From positions 682,001 through 746,000 of the forward strand of contig OZ244979.1 in assembly GCA_965223095.1 (NCBI GenBank): a stretch of 64,000 bases of DNA. Reading direction: 5' to 3'. Below the pieces are notes generated by a model. It saw only the letters and a program-made list of their open reading frames with translations, was not told where the DNA came from and did not search any database. The stretch's first letter is position 1. Each line of letters opens with the position of its first letter. The position numbers and the translations under genes are program-made. This DNA comes from J054 sp965223095 (GTDB lineage Bacteria; Pseudomonadota; Gammaproteobacteria; Steroidobacterales; GCA-2729495). Shown piece after piece: positions 8,902-19,894 of this stretch.

Positions 8902-9747
8902 TTAGCGCTTCAGCGTATTGCCGTCCAATATCATGCTCATACCCTGCATGTTGGCGGGAATGACTACAACACCACCGTCATTTTGAGCAAACATTTTCAA
9001 GGCTTCATTGAGTTCATGCTGCAAATATTCCGGCGTCAGTGAAGAATTGATAATTGCATTGGCTTCCGCGATACCGCGAGCACGCGCAATTTCGATTTCC
9101 GCATCCTTAGCCGCAATGTTTACTTCGATCTTCTTAGCCTCTAAAGTCTTCTGCGCCTGCACCGCTTTTTGAATGGCCTCTTCGATGGTGGGATCGGTGT
9201 TTAAAGCGCGGACTGCCACCCGCGTGATGGTAAACACACCAGGGTCTTTATCATCCAATTTTGTCTGCAGGCCCTCAGTAATTCCGTCCCTTAGCGCGTC
9301 ACGATTTCTGTGGAGTTCCAGGGAATCGATCTTTGTCACTTCCTCGTAAATAACATCCCGGCCTTCGCGAAAGACGATGGCATAGGCCGGCAATAAAGCC
9401 GCATCGCCTTGCGCGTAAGACGCGGCGTATTTCACCATCATTTCAGCAATGGTGTCGGGTGCCACGCGATAAAAGATGCTGATATCCAGATCCTTCAAAC
9501 GCAAATTATCGCGGGCCTTCGGCGTGAGATCATTAAAATCGATGGCGATTTCTTTCGCGGAGAACTCATACGCTGTTGTTACAATTGGCAATTTCCAATT
9601 AAGCCCCGCGGACACCTCATCCATGTCGACGGTACCCAGAGTCTTTTTGACAGCGACATGTCCAGTTTCGATGACATACCAGCTGCTAAACAGCAGCACA
9701 GCCACAAAACCAATAAGTACAAGGCCAAGAATTGGTGGCAACTTCAT
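8902..9747 (-). CDS. Prohibitin/SPFH-domain membrane protein
   Basis: The product has about 281 residues from the ATG at 9747, chosen because a GGA motif lies seven bases upstream; ATGs at 9753 and 9810 are alternatives with poorer spacing. An N-terminal membrane anchor (ILGLVLIGFVAVLLFSSWYV) is followed by an SPFH/Band 7 domain. A helical, charged stretch (KAVQAQKTLEAKKIEVNIAAKDAEIEI is split across this region) typical of prohibitins follows. The end is LQHELNEALKMFAQNDGG then VVVIPANMQGMSM. SPFH proteins oligomerise into membrane microdomains and often modulate membrane proteases such as FtsH. No NfeD or protease gene is adjacent, so the partner is unknown. Confidence 0.88.
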   Translation of the reverse strand: MKLPPILGLVLIGFVAVLLFSSWYVIETGHVAVKKTLGTVDMDEVSAGLNWKLPIVTTAYEFSAKEIAIDFNDLTPKARDNLRLKDLDISIFYRVAPDTIAEMMVKYAASYAQGDAALLPAYAIVFREGRDVIYEEVTKIDSLELHRNRDALRDGITEGLQTKLDDKDPGVFTITRVAVRALNTDPTIEEAIQKAVQAQKTLEAKKIEVNIAAKDAEIEIARARGIAEANAIINSSLTPEYLQHELNEALKMFAQNDGGVVVIPANMQGMSMILDGNTLKR

Positions 9748-9890
9748 AGTCATATCCGTCGATTTGATGAGCGAACGAAAATTTCGGATGCGCTTAGAAA
9801 TAGGTAGCACTCCTATTCACGCTGCTGTTTAACAGCGGGCCTCCGGTATAAGCGCAAGGAAATCCCCGCGCGCCTGTTGGAGATTGCTGA

Positions 9891-10049
9891 CTATCTAGTC
9901 ACCAACCATAAGGCGTGAATCACACCCGGAACAAAAAATACGATACAAAGCAGAATATTGATCAGCAGATCTTTGCCCGCGCCGTTGTTTAAGAAAACCG
10001 CGACGGGTGGCAGGAAAATTGCCAGGATAATGAGTACAACTTTGTTCAT
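9891..10049 (-). CDS. Pmp3/YqaE-family small membrane protein
   Basis: This is a 52-residue ORF with an ATG at 10049 and a good ribosome-binding site (GGGAG, about eight bases upstream). It holds two hydrophobic helices: VVLIILAIFLPPVAVFL, then a short loop NNGAGKDLLIN, then ILLCIVFFVPGVIHALWLV. The PPVAVFL turn and the PGVIHALW ending are characteristic of the Pmp3/YqaE/UPF0057 family. These are tiny proteolipids, found from bacteria to plants and yeast, linked to membrane potential and salt or cold stress. The gene stands alone between the SPFH and GNAT genes. A longer ORF covering the same region in another frame has no family features and is rejected. Confidence 0.88.
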   Translation of the reverse strand: MNKVVLIILAIFLPPVAVFLNNGAGKDLLINILLCIVFFVPGVIHALWLVTR

Positions 10050-10118
10050 CGCAACACTCCCGAAAAGCCCAAATATTGGCTGAACCTAAGAATCTCAACA
10101 ACCCGGGTCCGAAACTTA

Positions 10119-10535
10119 TCAGAAATCTTTACGGAATGCTCGCCGTGGATCGCTTCTGGTGAGGTCCACACAGGCAATGTTCTCTGGACTCATCCAGCGA
10201 CCAATAATCGAGAACCCATGCTTTGCGAACAAACTCCGCGCGGGCGCATTGAGCTGCGCAGTAGAGACGCTTACCTCTTCGAATTCATGCCTGGCCAAGA
10301 CAAAGCCAAGTAAGGCGCTGCCGTAACCTTGTCGCCAATAATCCGGATGGACGATGAGGCTATGGATTTCGAGATTCTTCCCGTCTAGTTCTAACTCACA
10401 AGCGGCAACCAATTTGCCGTCGGTCAATGCGCCGTAGAACAAGCTTGTTGCTTGCCGAATATCCTCCCTGGTGCGGCGCAAAGGCGGGAAATCAACCGCC
10501 CGAATTAACTGCGCCTCGGCCTGGTAAGCAAGCAC
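10119..10535 (-). CDS. GNAT-family N-acetyltransferase
   Basis: The gene encodes 138 residues from a GTG at 10535. The acetyl-CoA-binding GNAT core is visible as IHSLIVHPDYWRQGYGSALLGFVL (motif A, with the RQGYGSAL pyrophosphate loop), followed by VSVSTAQLNAPARSLFAKHGF (motif B). The opening YQAEAQLI...DFPPLRRT is typical of a GNAT subgroup that normally has 15-25 more residues in front. The frame is in fact open upstream to beyond 10610 without a normal start codon, so the true start is unsettled. The acetylated substrate cannot be predicted. It is convergent with nothing and is followed by the Pmp3-like gene on the same strand. Confidence 0.8.
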   Translation of the reverse strand: MLAYQAEAQLIRAVDFPPLRRTREDIRQATSLFYGALTDGKLVAACELELDGKNLEIHSLIVHPDYWRQGYGSALLGFVLARHEFEEVSVSTAQLNAPARSLFAKHGFSIIGRWMSPENIACVDLTRSDPRRAFRKDF

Positions 10536-10630
10536 CGATAAACCATGTATCTGGGTCGCGACATCAGAATTGCTGGCGATGAGTTTTTCAATATTCAGCC
10601 GTGCCCCCGAAAGTACGCGTGGATAAAGTG

Positions 10631-11068
10631 TTAGTCGCCGAAGTAATTCCTAGCATTATCAGCCTCCGCCGGCGAAGGCTGATAGCTGGTCCAACCATCT
10701 TCGGGCTTCAAACGATACCGCACAACACGCTGGTCCATGTCGAACTCATACTCAGGAAAAACGCCGCGTAAATTGAAAAACATAGCGGGTGCGAAAAACA
10801 GGATATCTGCCGCTAAGTATCCGCCGTTAAACTTCAACGGTATTAGACCATATAGGGGGTCCATGCCATCCTTGCTTGCCTTGAACTTGTAGTTCCCAAA
10901 TGACGTAGTGGCATAAGTTCTCTCCGTCGCCGATCCTACGGTAAAGGGTTCGTCCTCATTGATTTGCAACGTTAATCCCTCGTCAGCCGTATGAAAGCTG
11001 GTTTTGGCGGTGCACGCCGCCAGCACCAACACTAGCGCGGCCATTCCTAATAATTTCAGATAGTTCAC
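10631..11068 (-). CDS. Predicted lipoprotein of unknown function
   Basis: The protein is about 145 residues from the GTG at 11068, supported by an AGGGAG ribosome-binding site about nine bases upstream. A lipoprotein signal peptide is clear: YLKLLGMAALVLVLAAC, with LAAC as the lipobox and Cys as the acylated residue. The mature part contains a second hydrophobic segment (LAADILFFAPAMFFNLRG) and a Tyr/Pro-rich C-terminus. I do not recognise the family with confidence. The layout of lipobox, beta-rich domain and late hydrophobic segment resembles small envelope lipoproteins of proteobacteria. It runs with the GNAT gene downstream on the same strand, but a 95-base gap makes an operon uncertain. 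Confidence 0.7.
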   Translation of the reverse strand: MNYLKLLGMAALVLVLAACTAKTSFHTADEGLTLQINEDEPFTVGSATERTYATTSFGNYKFKASKDGMDPLYGLIPLKFNGGYLAADILFFAPAMFFNLRGVFPEYEFDMDQRVVRYRLKPEDGWTSYQPSPAEADNARNYFGD

Positions 11069-11244
11069 GATACCAATCTCCCTAGCGGCGGATATGCCCA
11101 CATTCTAAACGGCGGATGCACAAGTGTTGCCCAGCTTACAGTCAGAAACAAGCGGTCGAGAAGTCGTATAGAAAACTCCTTGATAAAAAGCTAAGTCCGG
11201 CATCCAAAACGAAGTCTCGACTCGACCCCTTTTGAGAGCGCGAA

Positions 11245-12044
11245 CTAAGCGCTTAGTTTTTTGATTTCCTCTGCCAAGCCAAACAGGCTGATCGCTTCAA
11301 CGCCTCCCTTGAGGCGATATCGTTCCGTTCCCGGATAAACAACAAAACTTGCTTCTGGTTGCAGGTCGATACAAGCGCTATAAAACCCTTTTGTTGGTTT
11401 TGGGTTGAGACTTAGTTCTATTTCAATAGCCCACAAGTTTCGGCCAGGAAGCTGTAAGATCAAATCAATTTCAGCGCCACCCGATGCTCGATAAAAACCT
11501 ACTTCCGTGCGCACCGACGCAATTGACGTAAGATTTTCTACTACAAATCCCTCCCAGCTTTGGCCTGCTACCGGATGCCCCAATATATCCTCTTTGCTGC
11601 CTAATCCGAGCAATGCATGTGTTACGCCGCTGTCGCGGATATAAACCCTAGGAGACTTGACCAAGCGCTTGCCAATGTTTTTTGCCACGGCTGTAAACGC
11701 CTGACTAGCAGTAGATCCACCAGTAGATCTAAATACCTTGCAATGGTTTTTCCGTCGACACCAAGACCACGTGCCAACGCAGCGGCGTTCAATAAACCCC
11801 CTTGCGCGTGCGCTAACATGCGCCAGAAATGGCGTAAGGTTTCCGCTGGTATGCGCGGACCAAGCAGCGGGATGTCTCGCTCAAGATTCTCATTGCTATT
11901 ACTCCCCATTGGCTTGCCACGGCTCAATCGTGCGAGTTCGTGCAAACCATATAAAACAAAACGATATGACTCCCGATATGGCGCTGTCGAGAGACCGTGG
12001 AGACTCGGAACTGAACTAAAAATATCTTTAACGCAGGTCTTCAC
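11245..12044 (-). pseudogene. Decayed AAA-family ATPase with DUF4143 domain
   Basis: Two overlapping frames together encode the C-terminal two thirds of a DUF4143 ATPase. The first, 12044 to 11622, holds ERDIPLLGPRIPAETLRHFW, then LARGLGVDGKTIARYLDL and LLLVRRLQPW. The second, 11688 to 11245, continues with NIGKRLVKSPRVYIRDSG and ends in a nuclease-like region (EIDLILQLPG, WAIEIE). The join RRLQPW/NIGKRL needs one frameshift near 11690. The N-terminal Walker A ATPase domain, normally about 150 residues, is missing and replaced by unrelated sequence before ERDIP. Intact relatives are mobile stand-alone ATPases of unclear role. I regard this as a remnant. Confidence 0.85.
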
Positions 12045-12045
12045 A

Positions 12046-12576
12046 TTAATGTCTCTTCTTGCGTGCCGTCACCCACATCGTGATAGCGGCCTTAAAGACC
12101 ACCGCCTGGCTGGTGTCGAAAACTTCCACGGGAATAATAAGATCCTCGGCTTCGCCAAATTCCGGCATCGGCTCGATCCGTGCGACGGCACGCACATCCG
12201 TCGGGGCCTTGCGCAAATACTCCACGGTCATGCCCTTGGGTATCCAGCGGTGGGTAGACGGAATGCTGATATCGGTCATGACGCCGGCGGCCAGTTCGGC
12301 CATGTTGCACATGGCGATGGCGTGTACCGTGCCGATGTGATTGAGTACGGCACCGCGCTTGGCGATCTTTACCTCACAGTAACCGGGTCGTAAGGCAACA
12401 ATGAGCGGCCGGATACTGCCAAAGTACGGCGCCTTGTAGCAAACAAAGCGCGAAAATAGCCAGCGACCCAATGCTGTGTTTTCTAATCGATTCCAAGTCT
12501 TCAGTGCAACATGCCCGGACGCTGGGTCTGGGCTAGATTTTTTCGAGCTTGCCTTGGGCGCGGCGCTCATGAACAA
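12046..12576 (-). CDS. DUF4442 hotdog-fold protein, thioesterase-like
   Basis: This 176-residue protein has the features of the DUF4442/hotdog group: GSIRPLIVALRPGYCEVKI, then GAVLNHIGTVHAIAMCNMAELAAGV (the hotdog helix), and GMTVEYLRKAPTDVRAVA later. Hotdog proteins include acyl-CoA thioesterases and dehydratases. The conserved catalytic acid is not obvious here, so activity is only inferred. An alternative start lies at the second Met (12570). It sits 31 bases downstream of ntrX on the same strand, so it may be transcribed with the ntrYX operon. That is also the place where many gammaproteobacteria have trkA. Confidence 0.8.
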   Translation of the reverse strand: MFMSAAPKASSKKSSPDPASGHVALKTWNRLENTALGRWLFSRFVCYKAPYFGSIRPLIVALRPGYCEVKIAKRGAVLNHIGTVHAIAMCNMAELAAGVMTDISIPSTHRWIPKGMTVEYLRKAPTDVRAVARIEPMPEFGEAEDLIIPVEVFDTSQAVVFKAAITMWVTARKKRH

Positions 12577-12607
12577 CTTCGCTGAGTACTATGCGAGTAA
12601 CCGAAGA

Positions 12608-13974
12608 TCAATCATCACCCAGGTGACGAAAATCCACGCCCAGGGAACGCAGTTTTCGGTAAAGATGGGTTCGCTCCATGCCAACTCGTTTGGCCAGTTG
12701 ACCGACTTTACCGTCAGATAGCTTGAGTTGCTCGATGAGATAGGCACGTTCGAATTGCTCGCGCGCTTCTCGCAGCGGCAACGACAGCAAATCCTGTTTC
12801 ACCAATGGTTCACTCCCCCCAGAAATCGCCGGATTCAACGCTGCTTCAACTTCCGCTAAGGATATTTCTTCGTCGCCGTCGTGCAATAACATTCGGCGCA
12901 CCAATTGAGCCAGCTCTTCGATATTCCCTGGCCACGGATAGTTGCGCAGGCGATTTTGCGCCGCCATGCCAAAGCGCCGGTAGCTTAAGCCTTCAGCTTC
13001 GACGATGCGGTCAACGTATTGCCTCAGCAGTTCCGATACATCTTCGGAGTAGTCACGAACCGGCGGAACCTCCAGCTGCAAGGTGGCGATTTCTGCCAAC
13101 AGGGACGAATTCAAACCCGAGCTCTCAAGATCAGCCAGCGCCTTAGGCGTCACCGATGCCACGACTCGACAATTCAACGGCACCTTCTTCGTTTGCCCCA
13201 GCCGCGTGAAGCTGGCTTGCTCCAGCACACCTAGCAGCAATTGCTGGGCTTGGGCACACAGCAGATGCATATCATCGATAAACAAAGTGCCGCCGTCCGC
13301 GCGCTCCAAAAAGCCGGGCTCAACGCCTGCTGCGGTTTCGACACCGAGAATTTCCCGAGCCGCATTTTCGGCCGGAACTGCCGCGGAAACGATGCGCACG
13401 AATTCAGACTGAGCACGATCGCCTAGGGCATGGATGAATCTGGCGGTTGCTTCACGACCGCTACCAGATTCACCCGTGAGCAAAATCGACGCAGGATGAG
13501 CTGCCATTTCGCGGGCCCGTTCACGCAGTTCACGAATCAAGGCACTCTTGCCGATGGGCCCTGGCATTTGCGGAAATAGTTGCCGGTGGCTGACCTTGCC
13601 GGTCGCCGTCGCGGGCACCAAGGCACGTTCGACGGTGCGTAGTAGTTTCTTGAGTGACAGTGGTTTCTCGACAAAATCCGTCGCCCCGAGACGGGTGGCT
13701 TCAACGGCGGTCTCCACGGTGCCATGACCGGACATCACCACGACGGGACAAGGGGGACGACCGTCGCGCGTCCATTCGCCCAGCAACGTAATGCCGTCAA
13801 CATCGGGCATCCAAATATCTAAGAGCACCAAGTCTGGATGACCCTGATCCATGCGCTGGCGTGCTTGCGCACCATCAGCCGCGGTGGCCACCGCATAACC
13901 TTCTTCGGACAGAATTTCTTCAATCAGAATACGGATGTCAGCTTCATCATCGACAACTAATATGTTTGGCGACG

Positions 13975-13978
<4 letters not shown>
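12608..13978 (-). CDS. ntrX: NtrX-like response regulator with degenerate AAA+ domain
   Basis: The protein has 456 residues and three parts. The receiver domain has phospho-acceptor Asp54 in LVLLDIWMPD and Lys105 in EKPLSLKKL. The AAA+ domain of the sigma-54 activator type spans about residues 140-370. A C-terminal Fis-type helix-turn-helix ends in GKVGQLAKRVGMERTHLYRK. Its ATG overlaps the kinase stop, so it pairs with the NtrY-like sensor. The AAA+ domain departs from the norm. Walker A reads GESGSGRE with Arg175 where Lys is usual, Walker B reads FIDD instead of FLDE, and the GAFTGA sigma-54 contact loop is missing between ILGVETAAG and PGFLERADGG. DNA binding is likely; sigma-54-dependent activation is doubtful. 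Confidence 0.9.
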
Positions 13979-16184
<2,206 letters not shown>

Positions 16185-16212
<28 letters not shown>

Positions 16213-16799
16213 TCACTCTGCAGTCGAAAACTGTTACCCCAAAAGGCCAAGAGACGCAGCGGCCCGGGCAAGGTATTTTGATCCAAGACAACACGCATAC
16301 GAATCTCGTAACGACTGTCTGCTTCTAACAACGCTGCGTCAATAACGGGCAAGGCGCTAATACGGCCTAAGTTGTTTAACGCGGCAAAAAGCGTTGCGTG
16401 GGAAGATTGCTCACCACTGTTTTTGTTATTTACCAAATAGCGTTCGCTAAGCGGCTGGTAACTCAAGACATAGTCTTGCCGTAAATTGGCAATTTCAGGA
16501 TCGGGTAGAAAATTTCGTTGCCGAAATACCTCCATTTGCATTTGTATCGTCAGCTCAAGCCCACTCTCCAAGGCCTCTAAGGCTTCTTCGCTAAGCGGCA
16601 AGTCGACGCGCGCGGTCAAATAGTACACACCGTTTTGGAGCTGAGTTGCGGCACTACGGACATCGAAGCGCTCGTTCGCTGAAACAGATATCGCTGGCAA
16701 GACGGCCAATAGCAAAAGCCGTAGCAGACGATGGCACAGGCAGATCTCGGTAGCCGCCGCACGACGGCTGTTCACAGGACTCTGAGTAACAGAGCGCAT
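16185..16799 (-). CDS. DUF4390 secreted protein
   Basis: The protein has about 204 residues from the ATG at 16799. Alternatives are an ATG at 16838 and a TTG at 16856 that overlaps the rsmB stop. A signal peptide is visible (LLRLLLLAVLPAISVSA). The mature domain begins FDVRSAATQLQNGVYYLTARVD and ends LRLLAFWGNSFRLQSEWYAW, the characteristic pattern of DUF4390. This family is almost always found between rsmB and ntrY in gammaproteobacteria, exactly as here. Its function is unknown; export to the periplasm and tight coupling with ntrY suggest it could supply or modify the signal sensed by the kinase, which is inference. Confidence 0.9.
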
Positions 16800-16852
16800 G
16801 TTATCTGTGTACCCCGACTTTGTTGTGTTGCTGCGCATGACTCCGCTACTGG

Positions 16853-18181
16853 TCAAGTCGATTGCTTGCTCATTAAAGCATAATAAAAACCATCGGTTCC
16901 GGCGGAGCCGGGCAGCAACTGTAACCCCGGCCCCGGACTTGCGGCACCCAAAGCCCTTATTTCATTCGGGAGTTCGCATAGATATGCATCTGCATGCCGG
17001 TCTAGAAACTCGGCAATCACTGCGTGATTCTCTGCCTTGAGTATCGAGCAAGTCGCATACAACAATTTTCCACCGGGTGCGAGCAAGGGCCACAAACTGG
17101 CAAGCATTGCCGATTGTTGCTTAGAAAATTTCTCAATATCGTCCGGCCTGCGTAAGAATCGAATATCAGGATGCCGGCGAATAACGCCAGTTGCTGAACA
17201 AGGCGCATCGACTAAGATGCGTTCAAAAAATCGGCCATCCCACCAATCCGTCGGTTGAGCCGCATCGCCGACGCATAACTGAGCTTGAAGATCTAAGCGG
17301 CTTAAATTTTCCCGCACGCGTTCGAGTCTGCTGGCGTCAATATCTAAGGCCAACAAATCCAGGTCGCCGTTCGCCATTTCAAGCAAATGAGTCGTCTTGC
17401 CACCGGGTGCGGCACAAGCATCCAACACGCGCATACCTGCCGCCGGGCTAAGCAAGCGCCCAGCCAATTGCGCGGCCGCATCTTGCACGGACCAATCACC
17501 GCTATCGAAGCCGGGAATGCGCGTTACCGGCTGCGCTTCGGCCAATCGCAAAGCATCGGGAAACTGAGCCGGCGCGTCACTGGCGATATCGTCATCCGCC
17601 AAGCGCTGACGACAGCCGGCCCGCGAACCGCGCAAGGGGTTAACGCGTAACCACAATGGTGCTTGCTGTTGATTTTCTTGCAAGATGTCTTCGCACCGCG
17701 AAGGCCAGTCTTTGCGAATGGCGTCAATTAACCAAGCCGGATGCGCGAAGCGGGCCGTTTCAACATTCCTGGCATGCGACAACAGTTCTGTTCGTTCGCG
17801 AATGGCGCGACGGAGCACAGCGTTAACGAGACCGGATGCGCCGGGTCTATCTAATCCTCGCGTTGCGGAGACTGCCGCCGATACGCTGGCATAGCCTGGC
17901 GCGTGCCCCTGGAAAATTTCGAACAAGCCGACGGATAACAGCGACCGAATGATCGCATCCCTTTTGCGCAAAGGTCGCGCTAATAGTTCGGCCAATATGA
18001 CTTCATAACGACAGTGCCACCGCAGGGCACCGTAAGCCAAGGCTTGCACTTGGGCCTGAGCGCGTGAATCCGCCAATGGCGCTGCCGACAAAACCTGATC
18101 CAGGTTGCGAGACTCAACCAATACGCCGTGCACCGCCAGCGCCGCCTGCACTCGGACGGCGACGCCTAAATCATTGTTCAC
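16853..18181 (-). CDS. rsmB: 16S rRNA m5C967 methyltransferase
   Basis: RsmB methylates C967 of 16S rRNA using S-adenosylmethionine. The GTG at 18181 is chosen because it overlaps the fmt stop codon as GTGA and gives 442 residues, near the family length; the open frame upstream to 18274 lies inside fmt. The N-terminal NusB-like RNA-binding domain covers about residues 1-140. The SAM site is LDACAAPGGKTTHLL near residue 250. The two catalytic cysteine motifs are DAPCSATGVIRRHPD near 325 and YATCSILKAEN near 375. The gene belongs to the conserved def-fmt-rsmB run. No defect is seen. Confidence 0.96.
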   Translation of the reverse strand: MNNDLGVAVRVQAALAVHGVLVESRNLDQVLSAAPLADSRAQAQVQALAYGALRWHCRYEVILAELLARPLRKRDAIIRSLLSVGLFEIFQGHAPGYASVSAAVSATRGLDRPGASGLVNAVLRRAIRERTELLSHARNVETARFAHPAWLIDAIRKDWPSRCEDILQENQQQAPLWLRVNPLRGSRAGCRQRLADDDIASDAPAQFPDALRLAEAQPVTRIPGFDSGDWSVQDAAAQLAGRLLSPAAGMRVLDACAAPGGKTTHLLEMANGDLDLLALDIDASRLERVRENLSRLDLQAQLCVGDAAQPTDWWDGRFFERILVDAPCSATGVIRRHPDIRFLRRPDDIEKFSKQQSAMLASLWPLLAPGGKLLYATCSILKAENHAVIAEFLDRHADAYLCELPNEIRALGAASPGPGLQLLPGSAGTDGFYYALMSKQST

Positions 18182-19125
18182 GACCCCAGTCGCTCGCCCA
18201 CGACCGCGTGACCACGCGCAAACTCCTCTGCCGGCAAGCGTTGCCGGCCCGCCAGTTGCACTTCTGTTAGCCACAGGCAGCCATCACCCGTTGCCACGCG
18301 TAAGCCTTGAGATGCCACCGCCAACACGCTGCCGGGTAAATCCTGCGACCCCGTCTTTTCATCAGGGCGCGTAGACCAGACACGCAACCGTGAACCCTGC
18401 CAACGCGTCTCCGCCACGGGCCAAGGGTTATAAGCACGGACTTGGCGATCAATGGCTGCAGCAGACTGTGACCAATCAATTTGAGCATCAGCCTTGGCGA
18501 TACGGCCGGCATAGGTAATACCGTCTTCGGCCTGTTCTTGGGCTTGAATTTCGTTGTTTAGCAGCGCATCGAGATGCTCACTCAGTAACTCGGCGCCCAG
18601 TTCAGCCAAGCGATCGTGCAATTCACCGGCGGTTTCGGAAACACCAATCGGCGTTATCGCGGTGGCGTAAACCGGCCCGGTATCCAAGCTTTCCGCCATG
18701 CGCATCAGGCTGATTCCCGTTCGCGCATCACCCGCCACAATAGCCGATTGAATTGGCGACGCGCCCCGCCAACGTGGCAATAGGGAAGCGTGGACATTGA
18801 CGCAAGCCCGCGCGGGCAAGGCCAGCACGCTGGCGGGAAAAAGCTGGCCAAAGGCAATGACCACGATGAGATCGGGTGCCAATTCACGCAGCTGGTCTTG
18901 AATAGCCGCCGATTTCAAAGTTGCCGGCTGCAGCACTTCAATGCCCTGCGCCACGGCCAGATCTTTCACTGGCCCGCTGCGCATGCGCCGGCCGCGACCC
19001 GCCGGGCGGTCGGGCTGTGTGAGCACGGCGATGACCTCGTGATCACTCGCCAGTAAAGCGCGCAAGCCCGGTACCGCGAAGGCGGGAGAGCCTGCGAAAA
19101 TGATGCGCCCGGGCGGCCGGGTCAT
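18178..19125 (-). CDS. fmt: Methionyl-tRNA formyltransferase
   Basis: Fmt formylates initiator Met-tRNA using 10-formyltetrahydrofolate. The product is 315 residues, the usual length. The start IIFAGSPAFAVPGLRALL is typical. Catalytic residues are in place: Asn110 and His112 in CVNVHASLLPRWRGASPIQ and Asp148 in MAESLDTGPVY. The C-terminal tRNA-binding domain follows (RAYNPWPVAETRW, then the end LAGRQRLPAEEFARGH). Its stop codon overlaps the rsmB GTG by four bases, and def lies 25 bases upstream on the same strand. Formylation by Fmt and deformylation by Def are thus made from one transcript. Confidence 0.97.
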   Translation of the reverse strand: MTRPPGRIIFAGSPAFAVPGLRALLASDHEVIAVLTQPDRPAGRGRRMRSGPVKDLAVAQGIEVLQPATLKSAAIQDQLRELAPDLIVVIAFGQLFPASVLALPARACVNVHASLLPRWRGASPIQSAIVAGDARTGISLMRMAESLDTGPVYATAITPIGVSETAGELHDRLAELGAELLSEHLDALLNNEIQAQEQAEDGITYAGRIAKADAQIDWSQSAAAIDRQVRAYNPWPVAETRWQGSRLRVWSTRPDEKTGSQDLPGSVLAVASQGLRVATGDGCLWLTEVQLAGRQRLPAEEFARGHAVVGERLGS

Positions 19126-19150
19126 GGCAAGCGTGACAACCAGGCCCGAA

Positions 19151-19687
19151 CTAAAGCGACGCCGGCGGCGGTGCCGCGGCCGGCGCGGGATCGCGGCGCC
19201 GCGACTTGCTTAGTTTTTTGCGCAGCCGCTGACGCTTGAGTTCGGATACATAGTCGACGAACAATTTGCCCTCAAGATGATCCATCTCATGTTGAATGCA
19301 GATGGCCAATAGGCCTTCGGCATCAAACTCCATGGGCTGGCCCTCGCGGTCCAGAGCGCGCACGCGGATTCGCTCCGCCCGTTCCACGTAATCGACGAAT
19401 TCGGGCACCGAAAGACAGCCTTCTTCGCTGGCCATTTGACCGTCGGTAGACACCAATTCGGGATTGATCAGGCACAGCGGACTATCCCGTTCTTCTGAGA
19501 TATCCAGTACCAGCACACGCCGGTGCACGTCCACCTGGGTCGCCGCCAAACCAATGCCTGGCGCGGCATACATGGTTTCCAGCAGGTCATCGGCCAGCTT
19601 GCGGATCGAGGCGTCCACCTGTTCCACAGGGGCGGCCCGGGTACGCAACCGCGGGTCGGGATATTCCAAAATGGTCAGCAGCGCCAT
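19151..19687 (-). CDS. def: Peptide deformylase
   Basis: Def is a metal enzyme that removes the formyl group from nascent proteins. The 178-residue product carries the three family motifs: GIGLAATQ (residues 44-51), EGCLSVPE (89-96, metal ligand Cys91) and QHEMDHLEG (132-140, metal ligands His133 and His137, catalytic Glu134). The C-terminal 25 residues are a low-complexity basic then Ala/Pro-rich tail (KLSKSRRRDPAPAAAPPP), longer than in E. coli. The gene is the first of the def-fmt-rsmB-DUF4390-ntrY-ntrX operon and is divergent from the LysM gene across about 200 bases. Confidence 0.97.
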   Translation of the reverse strand: MALLTILEYPDPRLRTRAAPVEQVDASIRKLADDLLETMYAAPGIGLAATQVDVHRRVLVLDISEERDSPLCLINPELVSTDGQMASEEGCLSVPEFVDYVERAERIRVRALDREGQPMEFDAEGLLAICIQHEMDHLEGKLFVDYVSELKRQRLRKKLSKSRRRDPAPAAAPPPASL

Positions 19688-19894
19688 GTCGCTTCCTTCA
19701 CAGTTTCCGGTAATGCGCTATGAATCGCCCGTATATTTATGATATATCGAACATAGACAGCCCTTTTTTTGGCGGGTTTCAGGGTTACGCCAACTTTGGG
19801 CCGTGTTGTTGTTGCACGCATCGGGGGTCTGGGGAAGATTATAGCAGCGGCTATTTCCCGCCCGAGGCGATTTATACATAGGGATGGAACATCC
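19688..19894. promoter_or_regulatory. Divergent promoter region between def and the LysM gene
   Basis: This 207-base non-coding gap must hold promoters for two operons read in opposite directions. The only AT-rich part is 19730-19760, with overlapping TATA-like hexamers (GTATATTTATGATATAT), which could serve either direction. A ribosome-binding sequence (GGGATGGA) lies just before the LysM-gene ATG. I cannot assign individual -35 and -10 boxes with confidence. Confidence 0.4.

Noticed and set aside
11150..11232. Possible further copy of the GGGGTCGAACC element after the decayed ATPase
   Set aside because: The right end reads AAAAGGGGTCGAGTCGAG on the minus strand, but the left partner (GCGGTCGAGAAGTCG) matches poorly and no stem is clear. 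It also does not abut the gene end, unlike the accepted copies.
11617..12393. 258-codon plus-strand ORF over the decayed ATPase and DUF4442 gene
   Set aside because: It is antisense to two frames with family motifs and has no motif of its own.
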